Below, in pieces: positions 56,906 to 64,000 of a stretch of 64,000 nucleotides of DNA. Source of the stretch: DATFQI01 sp963831105. GTDB taxonomy: Bacteria; Actinomycetota; Thermoleophilia; Solirubrobacterales; Solirubrobacteraceae. The notes beneath the pieces are model-generated. The model made no database searches, was not told the DNA's origin, and saw only the letters and a program-made list of their open reading frames with translations. The stretch is from NCBI GenBank assembly GCA_963831105.1, contig CAWHOS010000003.1:124001-188000 (forward strand), read 5' to 3'. Numbering within the stretch: position 1 is the stretch's first letter; every line of letters starts with the position of its first letter. A program made the position numbers and the translations under genes.

Positions 56906-58564
56906 GGTTCGTTCCTTCCGATCGAGCAGACATCCCATCCCCTCGCAGTGCGGGCGAACACTCGGCCGATCCGCGCCTCGATGGTCGCCGCCTCCTGATC
57001 CAGGAACTCGTTCTCGGCGGGCGCGATCGCCGTGTCCGCGAGTGCGCTCACGCACTCGCCGAGGTGGCCGAGGCCGGCGTCGCGGAAGACGGCTCAGGCC
57101 GTCGCTCTGCAAAGCCGCCGCCTGCTCGGAGCCTACGAGAAGCGTCAGCATTCGGATCGCGGCGGCGTCGGCGTCCTCCTGCCAGGAGCCACGGACGACC
57201 GCCTCCGCGACGCCACGGATGTGCGCCAGCAACGCAGGCGCTTCCGCCGGGTCGCCGTCCAGGCTCCAGTGGTCCGACCGATCCAGCCAGCGCAGCGTGC
57301 GCTCGGCGCCAGCGGCGGCGCTCGACGTGTGCACGCTCTCGATGTCGAGTAGCGAATTGGGCAGCAGGCGCTCGGCGACGTCGCTGCGCAGCGAGTCCGC
57401 GATCTCCGAGCGCGCGCCAAGCAGCATGCCGCGGTGCTCGATGTGCAGCCACTCGCCGAAGACGAACGCGAGGTAGTTCGTCCCGGCGCCGCGAAACTGA
57501 GGGAACTTCGAGAGCTGTTGTAGATCGGCGACGCGCACGATCGTCATGCGTGCCTCTCGGCGCCGCGCACGCATCTCGTCACGCAGGGCGCTCGCGTCCT
57601 CCTCGGACAACACGGCCATGATAAGCTGATGGCGAGCGTCGTCCTCGCGCGACGGTCCGTCAGCCGTCCGGATCAGCAGCAAGAGGTGGTTGTCGGCCGT
57701 CAACCAAAACGGGCTGAAACAGCGGCCGATCGGCAGGACCCACGTCCGCCCGATCATACGGTTCGTCAGGTCGGGGTCCTGCCTGATCAGAGACCACGTC
57801 TGCAGCCCCAGGCTCTCCGCCGCAGCGTCGATGAACGCCGCACTCAACTCGTCCGCATCGGCCACCCGATCCGAGGCGCTGTAGGGACCGGTGAAGGTGC
57901 ACAGTGCCCGCGCCACCATCGGCGGCACGGGATCCGGCAAGTCCTCTGGTGCCGTCTCGGTGTCCTCCAGCAGCCGGCCGGCGTCGAGGCGCCACCGCGT
58001 GCGGCCGCGATCGCCCGGCTGCGAGAAGGCACGTAGGGAGTCTTCTTCGATCCGGGCGGCGGCCTGCAGCCAGGTGCACATGCGGTCGACGGCGTCCCGA
58101 CGGAACACATCGGCGGGGAGCGCGAGGTCCGGAATCGCATCTGACGTGCCGTGCCGCGTCAGATGCAGCAGCCGCACTCGGAACGCCGTCGGCAGGTCGA
58201 GGTCACCGCCTAGCGTCTCTCGCCAGGCGGAGAGGACGCCGCGGACGGCGAGATAGCCCGCGAGGTACTTCTGCGGGTGCTCTTCCAGCAGCGACCGGAG
58301 TCGCAGCGGGCCCAGGGAGCGTCCCGCCGCCTGGAAGGCCAAATCGGCTTCGCGCTGGCGCCGCGCGAACTCCTCCTCCACAGTTAGACCGCGTTGCGGC
58401 GCGGTCACGTCGAGCGGTTCGTCGTCGATGAGGTTGGCGAGCACCTGCGTGACGATGGCGTTGAACGGATCGTCCGGGCTCGTGGCCGCCACCTCGCCGA
58501 ACACCGCGAGACCCTCGAACCAAGGCGCCCAGATTGCCTCGAGGGACTGCACCTTGCGGCTCAC
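56902..58564 (-). CDS. Operon protein B, unknown (one frameshift)
   Basis: About 553 residues from GTG 58564 (VSRKVQSLEAIWAPWFEGLA), overlapping the TGA of protein A. Begins with WFEGLAVFGEVAATSPDD, where EG-LA-F-E resembles the third zinc ligand region of gluzincin proteases. Then NAIVTQVLANLIDDEPLDV, QKYLAGYLAVRGVLSAWRET, TWVLPIGRCFSPFWLTADNH, LAFVFGEWLHIEHRGMLLG. Frame change at about 57092 leads to the end (FRDAGLGHLGECVSALADTA ... CSIGRNEP). No family recognised. May be the C-terminal part of A if the junction is an indel artefact. Confidence 0.7.
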
Positions 58565-59845
58565 TCCAGCGCCTGCTCGACTTGCGGCAGCGCGGCGGCG
58601 TCGCCCGAGATCAGCGGGGCGACGCCGACGGTCCGGATGGCCTCCGGGTCCGCGGGTCCGGCGTACGTCCAGAGGCGGAACTCCACCTCGAGCAGGGCCA
58701 GGCGCAATGCCGCGGCTTCTGAGACGCCGAGCGCGCCGATCATCGAGAGCACGTGGGTCATCTCGTGGACGAGGACCAGCATGGTCTCGTCGAGCGCCGG
58801 CGTGCGCTGCATCGAGAACCCATGCGGGACCGAACGCTGGAATGGCGGGTACTGGAACGCCCAAGTGGACCAGTCCGCCTCGGCGGCAACAGGGAACCTC
58901 CGCCGGCGGGAGGAGGCGCAGCCGCTGATCCTCGTGATGGACGGCGAGGGTCCGAAGTGCCGAGGCGATTTCCTCGGCCTCGCTCCACGGCATCTCCCAG
59001 CAAGGCAGCGTGAAGGCCCGCAGCGGTCCCGCCAACTCTGGGTCGAGTGTGTCCGTGCCCGCGGCGCCCATCGCGAGTATCGGAGACCTTGCAGCTTGGG
59101 CTCACTCGTGACGGCGGCTGCCACCGCCGCCAGCGTCTCGTCGTGCGTCTCCCATGCGGCATGGCGCAGCGCCGCCTCGCACGCCTCGAAGGCCGGCAGC
59201 ACGAGCGAGTCGTCCTCTATTCCGCTCCGGGGCCAGAGCAATCGCCTGGCGCAGCTTCAGGGTCAGCGACGCGTCGGCCTGCTCGGGCATGCCGCCGACC
59301 AGGCCGGAGCGCGAAAGTCCACGGAGGCGACGGTCTCAGGCGTCTCGCCCGAGAGATTGACGGCGCTCAGTGCGCAGGCGAGCGCGTTGTCCGAATGACC
59401 GGCAGCCTGCTCTACGGCCGCGAGCCTGCGGAAGTCGGCGGCGGCGTCGCTTGCTGCCTCTCCGTCTCCGAAGGCCTCCATCTCAGCAATGCCGTGCGCG
59501 CAACGCCACAGCCAGTGGACGCGGGAGCGTTCCGCCTCGCGGGCCGACTCGGTCGATGGCACACCAGCGTGAGCCGCAGCACCGCGTTCCAGGCCGCGTG
59601 GTAGGTGTATCCCGCCAGGAGCCCGAGAGCGGTAGGGGCGTCGAGCCCTACACCGGCAGCCGTCGCCACGTCCGCCTCGTCTCGGTCGGCATCGACCTGT
59701 GCGGCGATGGATGCGACCGCTCGGTTGCGTCGTCGTCCGGGATCAGGGTGTTGAGGACGCGGACGAGACTGAGCTTGGCGTCCATCGTCGCGAACCGGCC
59801 GAAGGACTCGCGATCCGTCTGGAGTGAGACAGCCTTGTCGGGCAT
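58561..59845 (-). CDS. Operon protein A with HExxH zinc-protease-like motif (about five frameshifts)
   Basis: About 428 residues. GGAGG precedes ATG 59845 (MPDKAVSLQTDRESFGRFAT). Helical N-terminal part (GLLAGYTYHAAWNAVLRLTL, HWLWRCAHGIAEMEAFGDGE, ALACALSAVNLSGETPETVA). Around residue 360 is TMLVLVHEMTHVLSMIGALG, an HExxH in a hydrophobic context as in zinc metalloproteases, followed by LALLEVEFRLWTYAGP. Frame changes near 59722, 59550, 59300, 59230 and 59070. Protein ends LPQVEQALE, overlapping B. No family with this combination is known to me. Confidence 0.7.
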
Positions 59846-59943
59846 CCGACCTGTCCTCCGGTGAGCGGTTTCGAACGGGTCAACACTCGCATAGATCGGA
59901 GGCCTGCGGGAGCATCTTTCTCGGGCGCAGGCGACCTCGACGG

Positions 59944-60396
59944 CTATCGGGCGCGGGGGCCGTGCCGGGTCACCGTGAGGCCGGTCGTCAGCGGCGCCGG
60001 ATCGGCATAGGACGGGACGTGTTGCAGACGAGCGAGGAACGCCTGCGCGACCCGGTGCGCGTGCGCCTTTGCGAGCTCGGCGCGCTCGCCGGCGAACAGC
60101 TCGTCGACCGTGCGGGACCACAGGTTCAGCCACTGCGTGAAATGCCCCTCGCGGAGCCGCACCTTCGCGTGGAGCTCGGCGTGCGGACGGAACGCGCCGC
60201 CGCTGTAGGACCGCGCGCCGAGCAGGATCGTCTCCCAGAACGACGTGATCCGCGGGACGTGGGCCTCGAGGTCGAGCTTCGCCACATCGACGAAGATGAA
60301 CCCGATGATCGGGTCCTCCAGCGCCCGCCCGTAGAACGCGCGAACCAGCCGCTCGCAATCGGCGCGGCTCGCGATGTCGTGCAGCCCTTCGCTCAC
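59944..60396 (-). CDS. Group III truncated haemoglobin
   Basis: 150 residues from GTG 60396. Pattern of trHb3: CERLVRAFYGRALEDPIIGF, FWETILLGARSYSGGAFRPH, the proximal His in HAKVRLREGHFTQWLNLWSR, and a helical end WSRTVDELFAGERAELAKAH. These bind O2, NO or peroxide near the membrane or in the cytosol. The intact frame contrasts with its broken neighbours. Protein A follows in the same direction after 98 bases. Confidence 0.88.
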   Translation of the reverse strand: MSEGLHDIASRADCERLVRAFYGRALEDPIIGFIFVDVAKLDLEAHVPRITSFWETILLGARSYSGGAFRPHAELHAKVRLREGHFTQWLNLWSRTVDELFAGERAELAKAHAHRVAQAFLARLQHVPSYADPAPLTTGLTVTRHGPRAR

Positions 60397-60479
60397 CCGA
60401 TCACTATTACGAACCTCCGAGGGGGCGAGCTTTCCGCGTCCGGTGCCTACGGACGGCATGGACGACCGGACGCGCCCCG

Positions 60480-61027
60480 ATGGATCCCGGCGAGGCCGAG
60501 CGGCGCTTCGCCGCGCGGCTCGAGGAGGCGGGCCTGCCGCCGCTTCGTCTCCGCGGAGCACGACACCGAGCTCGACCTGCTCAAGGTCACCTGGGCGCAC
60601 GGGGTCACGCTCTACATGGACCTCACGCGCGACGACATCGTCGAGCCGATCGACGAGCACGGAGCGGGCCGTGATCCTCGGCCTCGGCCCTGCTGCGAGG
60701 ACGCGCGCGCCGATCGACGTCTACGTCCCCGGCTCCGCGGACGACCCGCGCACCGACACCTCGATCCCCGGCGTCGAGATCCACCGAGGTCCGCCGCTTC
60801 ACCCGGACGACGTCACCACCGTCGACGGCATCCCGGTGACCTCGCCGTCCCGCACGCTGATCGACCTGGCCGAGGTCATGACCGCCGACGAGCTCAGAGC
60901 GTGCTTCGCCCGCGCGCGGGAGATCGGCCTGCTCGACCCGGAGGCGCTGCGCGCGGCCCGCGCCCGGGTCGAGTGGCGGCCGTCGCTGGCGATGCTCGAC
61001 GAGGTGATCGACGAGTTCTGCGGCTGA
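60480..61027 (+). CDS. AbiEi-like protein (two frameshifts)
   Basis: About 182 residues from ATG 60480 (MDPGEAERRFAARLEEAGLP). Frames change near 60540 and 60660; joined, the protein reads DTELDLLKVTWAHGVTLYMD, AVILGLGPAARTRAPIDVYV, then VVDGIPVTSPSRTLIDLAEV-like TVDGIPVTSPSRTLIDLAEV and DELRACFARAREIGLLDPEA. The SRTLIDLA region is typical for the C-terminal domain of AbiEi antitoxin and related DUF559-linked proteins. The AbiEii nucleotidyltransferase toxin is not present. Confidence 0.6.
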
Positions 61028-61043
61028 GACGCTCGCCCTTGAG

Positions 61044-61062
61044 TGCATGTGCAGCACATGCA
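61044..61062. promoter_or_regulatory. Palindromic operator of the VapBC locus
   Basis: TGCATGTGC-A-GCACATGCA is a perfect 9-bp inverted repeat with a one-base centre, ending 15 bases before the antitoxin ATG; TGCACATG recurs at 61072. Ribbon-helix-helix antitoxins of the FitA/VapB kind autorepress from such sites. Binding inferred. Confidence 0.7.
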
Positions 61063-61076
61063 ACCATGCTCTGCAC

Positions 61077-61301
61077 ATGAAGATGATCCAGATCCGCAAC
61101 GTCCCAGACGAGCTGCACCGGTCGCTGAAGGCCCGTGCGGCGCGCGAAGGGCGCACGCTGTCGGACCTGATCCTCAGCGATCTGCCGCGCCTCGCCGACA
61201 AGCCCTCGCCGGAGGAGGTGATGGCGCGCATCCGGAGCCGGTCGCCCGTCGGCGGGCCGCCCGCCTCAGAGCTGATCGCCGCCGAGCGCGACCGGCGCTG
61301 A
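61077..61301 (+). CDS. vapB: FitA/VapB-type ribbon-helix-helix antitoxin
   Basis: 74 residues. RHH domain: MKMIQIRNVPDELHRSLKAR, AAREGRTLSDLILSDLPRLA; then a linker and toxin-binding tail (PSPEEVMARIRSRSPVG). Matches FitA-like antitoxins. Its stop overlaps the toxin start (TGATG), the standard order. The palindrome upstream is the likely self-regulation site. Confidence 0.88.
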   Translation: MKMIQIRNVPDELHRSLKARAAREGRTLSDLILSDLPRLADKPSPEEVMARIRSRSPVGGPPASELIAAERDRR

Positions 61302-61711
61302 TGCTCGTCGTCGACGCGAGCGCGCTGACCGAGCTCGATGCTCGGGCGGCCCGCGGGCGACGTCGTCGGCGAGCACTCGCCCACCAGGCTTCGCGCTGCA
61401 CGCGCCGCACCTCGTCGACGTGGAGGTCCTGAGCGCGCTGCGACGGCTCGTCGCCTCCGGCGAGGCGACCGCCGAGCGCGCCGGCGAGGCGATCGCCGAT
61501 CTGCTCGACCTGCCGATCGAGCGCTATCCGCACGACATCCTCGTGCCGCGGATCTGGGAGCTGCGCGAGAACTTCTCGGCCTACGACGCCAGCTACGTCG
61601 CGCTGGCGGAGGCTGTGGCCGACGAGCCCGTGCCGCTGCTCACCGCTGACGCGCGCCTGGCCCGGGCGATCGACGAGCACTGCCGACGTGCCCGTCCTGC
61701 TCGCGGCTTGA
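61301..61711 (+). CDS. vapC: VapC-type PIN-domain toxin ribonuclease (two or three frameshifts)
   Basis: About 136 residues. PIN motifs: first Asp in MLVVDASALTEL, Glu in HLVDVEVLSALRRLV, Asp in FSAYDASYVALAEAV, and LLTADARLARA with the last Asp. Frames change near 61340 and 61385; near 61683 a further shift restores ADVPVLLAA and the stop at 61711. All four acidic residues are kept. VapC toxins cut tRNA or rRNA when freed from VapB. Confidence 0.8.
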
Positions 61712-61747
61712 CCCCTTCCGCAGCACGCGAGCGCTCGCTTACGAGTA

Positions 61748-61766
61748 TGCGGCCCAAAAGCGGCCC
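61748..61766. repeat. Possible right att-like repeat
   Basis: Partner of 49612-49630 (17 of 19 bases, direct orientation) lying downstream of the tRNA-Thr terminator. Candidate element end only. Confidence 0.3.
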
Positions 61767-61804
61767 ACGAGCTTTGCCGACGCCGCGTCAGCACCCTCGG
61801 GCAC

Positions 61805-61830
61805 AAGAAAAGCCGCTGTTTCCAGCGGCT
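61805..61830 (-). terminator. Rho-independent terminator of tRNA-Thr
   Basis: On the minus strand AGCCGCTG-GAAA-CAGCGGCT is followed by TTTTCTT, seven bases past the tRNA 3' end: an 8-bp stem, GNRA-type loop and U-rich tail. Confidence 0.9.
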
Positions 61831-61837
61831 TTGCGAG

Positions 61838-61910
<73 letters not shown>

Positions 61911-62237
61911 GTGCGAGGACGCAGGGTAGCGGCGGAGCGCGGTTGTTGCGACCTCGCGTGCGGGCGCGGGACTAGAGGCGGGCGAGGCGGCGGAGCCAGT
62001 GTTCGGCCGCTCGGGAGCGGTCGGAGGTGGCTCGGCGCTCGGCTGCTCTGCGCTGGCTGGGGCGGAGGCCGGCGGTGGAGGTGGGCTGGCTGGGCCGGAG
62101 TGGCTTGCGGTGCGGCCGCGGCTCCAAACCCTCGGGTGCTCGTACGGCGGGCATGGCCCCGAGACACGCTACGCCGCCGGGGGCGCTGCGCACAGCCGGG
62201 TTCTCACCCCATTAACGACCTCTGCCCGATCGGGCAT
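61911..62237. other. Gap without a clear gene
   Basis: 327 bases between tRNA-Thr and the zinc-ribbon gene. A minus-strand frame (61972-62193) rich in Arg/Ala/Pro has no ribosome site or similarity. The tRNA promoter should lie in 61911-61960; no clean -35/-10 is seen. Confidence 0.5.
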
Positions 62238-62393
62238 TCAGGCCGGATCGGGTGGCTCGGGCTCGTCGGCTCGGACGGGCTGGCCGAACTCCGAGCAGGC
62301 CTCGTTGCGGCATTCCCACTCGTGTTCGGGGCCGGCGAGGGCTTCGCTGGCGGGCTGGCCGCAGGTCGGGCAGAGGGGCGGGGTCTGGCTCAT
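62238..62393 (-). CDS. Small zinc-ribbon protein
   Basis: 51 residues: MSQTPPLCPTCGQPASEALA, then HEWECRNEACSEFGQPV and an acidic end ADEPEPPDPA. Two Cys pairs (CPTC, CRNEAC) form a zinc ribbon. An upstream in-frame start adds an unlikely basic extension. Function unknown. Confidence 0.65.
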   Translation of the reverse strand: MSQTPPLCPTCGQPASEALAGPEHEWECRNEACSEFGQPVRADEPEPPDPA

Positions 62394-62499
62394 GGTCGGG
62401 TTGTACCGTGCCCGGCCGAAGCAGGAGCCTCGGCGCCGGGGTCGTACCGCATCCATCGGGACGGTCTGGTGTTATGGCGACCTGAACATAGGCCGAGTC

Positions 62500-62648
62500 T
62501 CGCTCCCTCCGTGGGGGCGGGAGCGGGGGAACCATTGGAAGCTTGGTGCCGGGGGCGCCGTGTTTCCCGGGGCGAATCGCCGTCGCAGTGCGGCGTAGCG
62601 CGCAAGCGCGAGCCCGTCAGCTCACCTCGTAGGCCGCGGATGAGGAGA
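62500..62648 (+). ncRNA. c-di-AMP riboswitch (ydaO/yuaA leader)
   Basis: The segment upstream of the NlpC/P60 gene contains the conserved blocks of this riboswitch: GGGGGAACCATTGG (62525-62538), CCCGGGGCGAATCG (62566-62579), and AGCCCGTCAGCTCACCTCGT (62611-62630) with AGGC next. CTCCCTCCG near 62503-62511 pairs with CGGATGAGGAG at 62636-62646 as the closing stem. The class senses cyclic di-AMP, usually turning off cell-wall hydrolase and ion or osmolyte genes, which fits its neighbour. Confidence 0.9.
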
Positions 62649-62668
62649 CATAGGAGCTCGGATTCGAG

Positions 62669-63735
62669 ATGCCTGCGACTGCATTGACGGATGACGGATG
62701 GGCGATCCTCGCGCTGCCGCTGGACGGCCGGCGTGATCTGGCCTGCGTGGAGACCTGGGAGCGCTCGCTGAAGCGCTCGCAGCTGCGCCGGTCGCGCGCG
62801 GCCACGCGGCGGGCGAACATGCCGGCCTCGCGCAAGGTCGGCTTCGCGGTGGCGGCGTCGGCGCTCCTCGCGCCGGCGGTCGCAGACCGCCTCGGCGCAG
62901 GAGACCAGCACGACGACGGCCACGACGTCGACGACGACCGCGACGGCCTCCTCCTCCCTCCTTCGTCAGGGGTCGAGCGGCCCGGCCGTGTCGGCGATCC
63001 AGAGCCAGCTCGGCATCTCGGCCGACGGGGTGTTCGGCCCCGCTACGAAGGCCGCCGTGATCGCCTTCCAGCAGCGCAACGGCCTGATGGTCGACGGGAT
63101 CGTCGGGCCGCAGACGCGCGGTGCGCTCGGCGGCGGCTCGTCGAACACGGGCACCAGCGGCGGCAACAACTCGGGCCCGAAGCCGAGCCAGAGCGTGACG
63201 ATCGCCGTCCAGAAGAAGCTCGGGCTGTCCGCCGACGGGGCGTTCGGCCCGATGACCCGCGCCGCGGTGAAGGCGTTCCAGGCCCGCAACGGGCTCGAGG
63301 TCGACGGCGTGGTCGGCCCGGCCACGATGGCGGCGATGGGCATCTCCGGCTCCACGGCGCCGGCACCGACCAGCGGTGGCGGCGGCTCGGCCGTGTCCGC
63401 GGCGCGCGCCGCGATCGGCACGCCCGTACGCGTACGGCGGGACCACGACCGCGGGCTTCGACTGCTCGGGCCTCGTCGTCTACGCCTTCAAGCAGGCCGG
63501 CGTGTCGCTGCCGCGCACGAGCTTCGCCCAGTTCGGCGCCGGCTCGGCGGTCGACCGCGCGAACATCCAGGCCGGCGACCTCGTCTTCTTCAACGCCAAC
63601 GGTCCTGGCGCGTCGCACGTGGGCATCGCGACGTCGAACTCGACCGTCATCTCCGCCACGACCCGTGGGGTCCGGGAGCACGCGATCAGCGACTCCTATT
63701 GGGGCTCGCACTACGTCGGGGCGAGGCGCGTCTAA
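62669..63735 (+). CDS. Secreted NlpC/P60 peptidoglycan hydrolase with two PG-binding domains (two frameshifts)
   Basis: About 355 residues. N-terminal cytosolic part (WAILALPLDGRRDLACVETW, LKRSQLRRSRAATRRAN), signal helix (KVGFAVAASALLAPAVA), then, after a shift near 62890, QTASAQETSTTTATTSTTTA linker, two PG_binding_1 domains (QSQLGISADGVFGPATKAAV; QKKLGLSADGAFGPMTRAAV), Ser/Gly linkers, and after a shift near 63422 the NlpC/P60 domain with nucleophilic Cys in GFDCSGLVVYAFKQAG and His in GASHVGIATSN. It should cut peptide stems of peptidoglycan. The c-di-AMP riboswitch in its leader controls it. Confidence 0.88.
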
Positions 63736-63788
63736 GGACAGGGCCACCGCGCCGGCGGGCGGGCCGGCGCGGGACGCGCGGGCCGTCG

Positions 63789-64000
63789 CTACGGGCGAAG
63801 CCGATCCAGGAACTCGGCCTGGGCGGGATTGAGCTTCTCGCGCGCGCGTCGACCAGGTCGAACCACTCGGCGCGGTCGATCTCGGGGAACGACTGCCGTC
63901 TGGCCCGACCGCGGCGGCCACTCCATCTCGAAGGTGTTGGACACGACCGCGCTCACGTCGAGCTCGCCCTCGCCGTAGAAGGCCCGGACCTCCTTGCGGT
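63789..64000 (-). CDS. COG4119 NUDIX hydrolase, C-terminal end (frameshifts)
   Basis: Only the last 70 or so residues are in the window. NTFEMEWPPRSG, then QSFPEIDRAEWFDLVDAR and LNPAQAEFLDRLRP with stop at 63789 match the conserved end of the predicted NUDIX NTP-pyrophosphohydrolase family. Frames change near 63900 and 63842. The NUDIX box lies outside the window. Convergent with the peptidoglycan hydrolase. Confidence 0.8.
   Translation of the reverse strand, partial: RKEVRAFYGEGELDVSAVVSNTFEMEWPPRSGQTAVVPRDRPRRVVRPGRRAREKLNPAQAEFLDRLRP

Noticed and set aside
51995..61721. 14-base inverted match GCGGAAGGGGTCAA (51995-52008) to 61708-61721, considered as att or element ends
   Set aside because: A 14-mer match is expected by chance several times in 64 kb when both strands are compared, and orientation is inverted.

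Overview
This is a very GC-rich, gene-dense actinobacterial window. The gene families (MASE1 sensor kinase, MMPL transporters, a LAL-type LuxR regulator, LDPGTGS small membrane proteins, SBP56, group III truncated haemoglobin, a ydaO-type riboswitch before an NlpC/P60 hydrolase) suggest class Thermoleophilia, probably Solirubrobacterales. That placement is inference; there is no rRNA here.

Region 1 to 32 kb looks like ordinary chromosome. It holds a desaturase, a VOC protein, a secreted EEP-family enzyme, an acyl-CoA synthetase coupled to a DsrE protein with an in-frame UGA at the catalytic cysteine (a probable selenoprotein), a luciferase-like monooxygenase fused to hemerythrin, a PLP class-V enzyme, malic enzyme, a LysG/LysE pair, a two-cupredoxin protein followed by PPK2, cytosine deaminase, an MMPL-kinase-response regulator operon, a large LAL regulator, a TetR/cupin pair, a TetR-coupled hydrolase-glycosyltransferase fusion, SBP56, a transglutaminase-like protein with the LQRSAGN tag of extracellular contractile injection system cargo, and an orphan MASE1 kinase.

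Region 32 to 49 kb holds a second MMPL transporter and two copies of a three-gene envelope module (LDPGTGS small protein, NoeA-like methyltransferase, membrane sulfatase-fold protein). Copy 2 (44.6-48.2 kb) is intact; copy 1 (34.2-37.6 kb) is riddled with frameshifts and lacks the last part of the sulfatase gene. Between them are a GGDEF-EAL protein, an AKR, a beta-propeller protein and several small genes, with a 34-bp perfect direct repeat 3 kb apart.

Region 49.6 to 61.9 kb is the accessory region. It starts with the helicase half of a MobF relaxase, an excisionase-like HTH protein and a tyrosine integrase. Next, convergently, comes a four-gene operon: two unknown proteins (the first with HEMTH), a third unknown, and a PLD nuclease-SF2 helicase-DUF3427 protein. 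It continues with a truncated haemoglobin, an AbiEi-like protein and a VapBC pair, and ends at the 3' end of tRNA-Thr(GGU). The layout fits a decayed integrative element with a candidate undescribed defence operon.

Region 62 to 64 kb holds a zinc-ribbon protein, a c-di-AMP (ydaO/yuaA) riboswitch, the peptidoglycan hydrolase it should control, and the end of a COG4119 NUDIX gene.

Single-base frameshifts are frequent, including in core-type genes, and densest at 34-37.5 kb and 49.6-63.5 kb. Protein sequence is well kept on both sides of nearly all of them, so many may be assembly indels. Broken genes are annotated as one locus with frameshifts noted.
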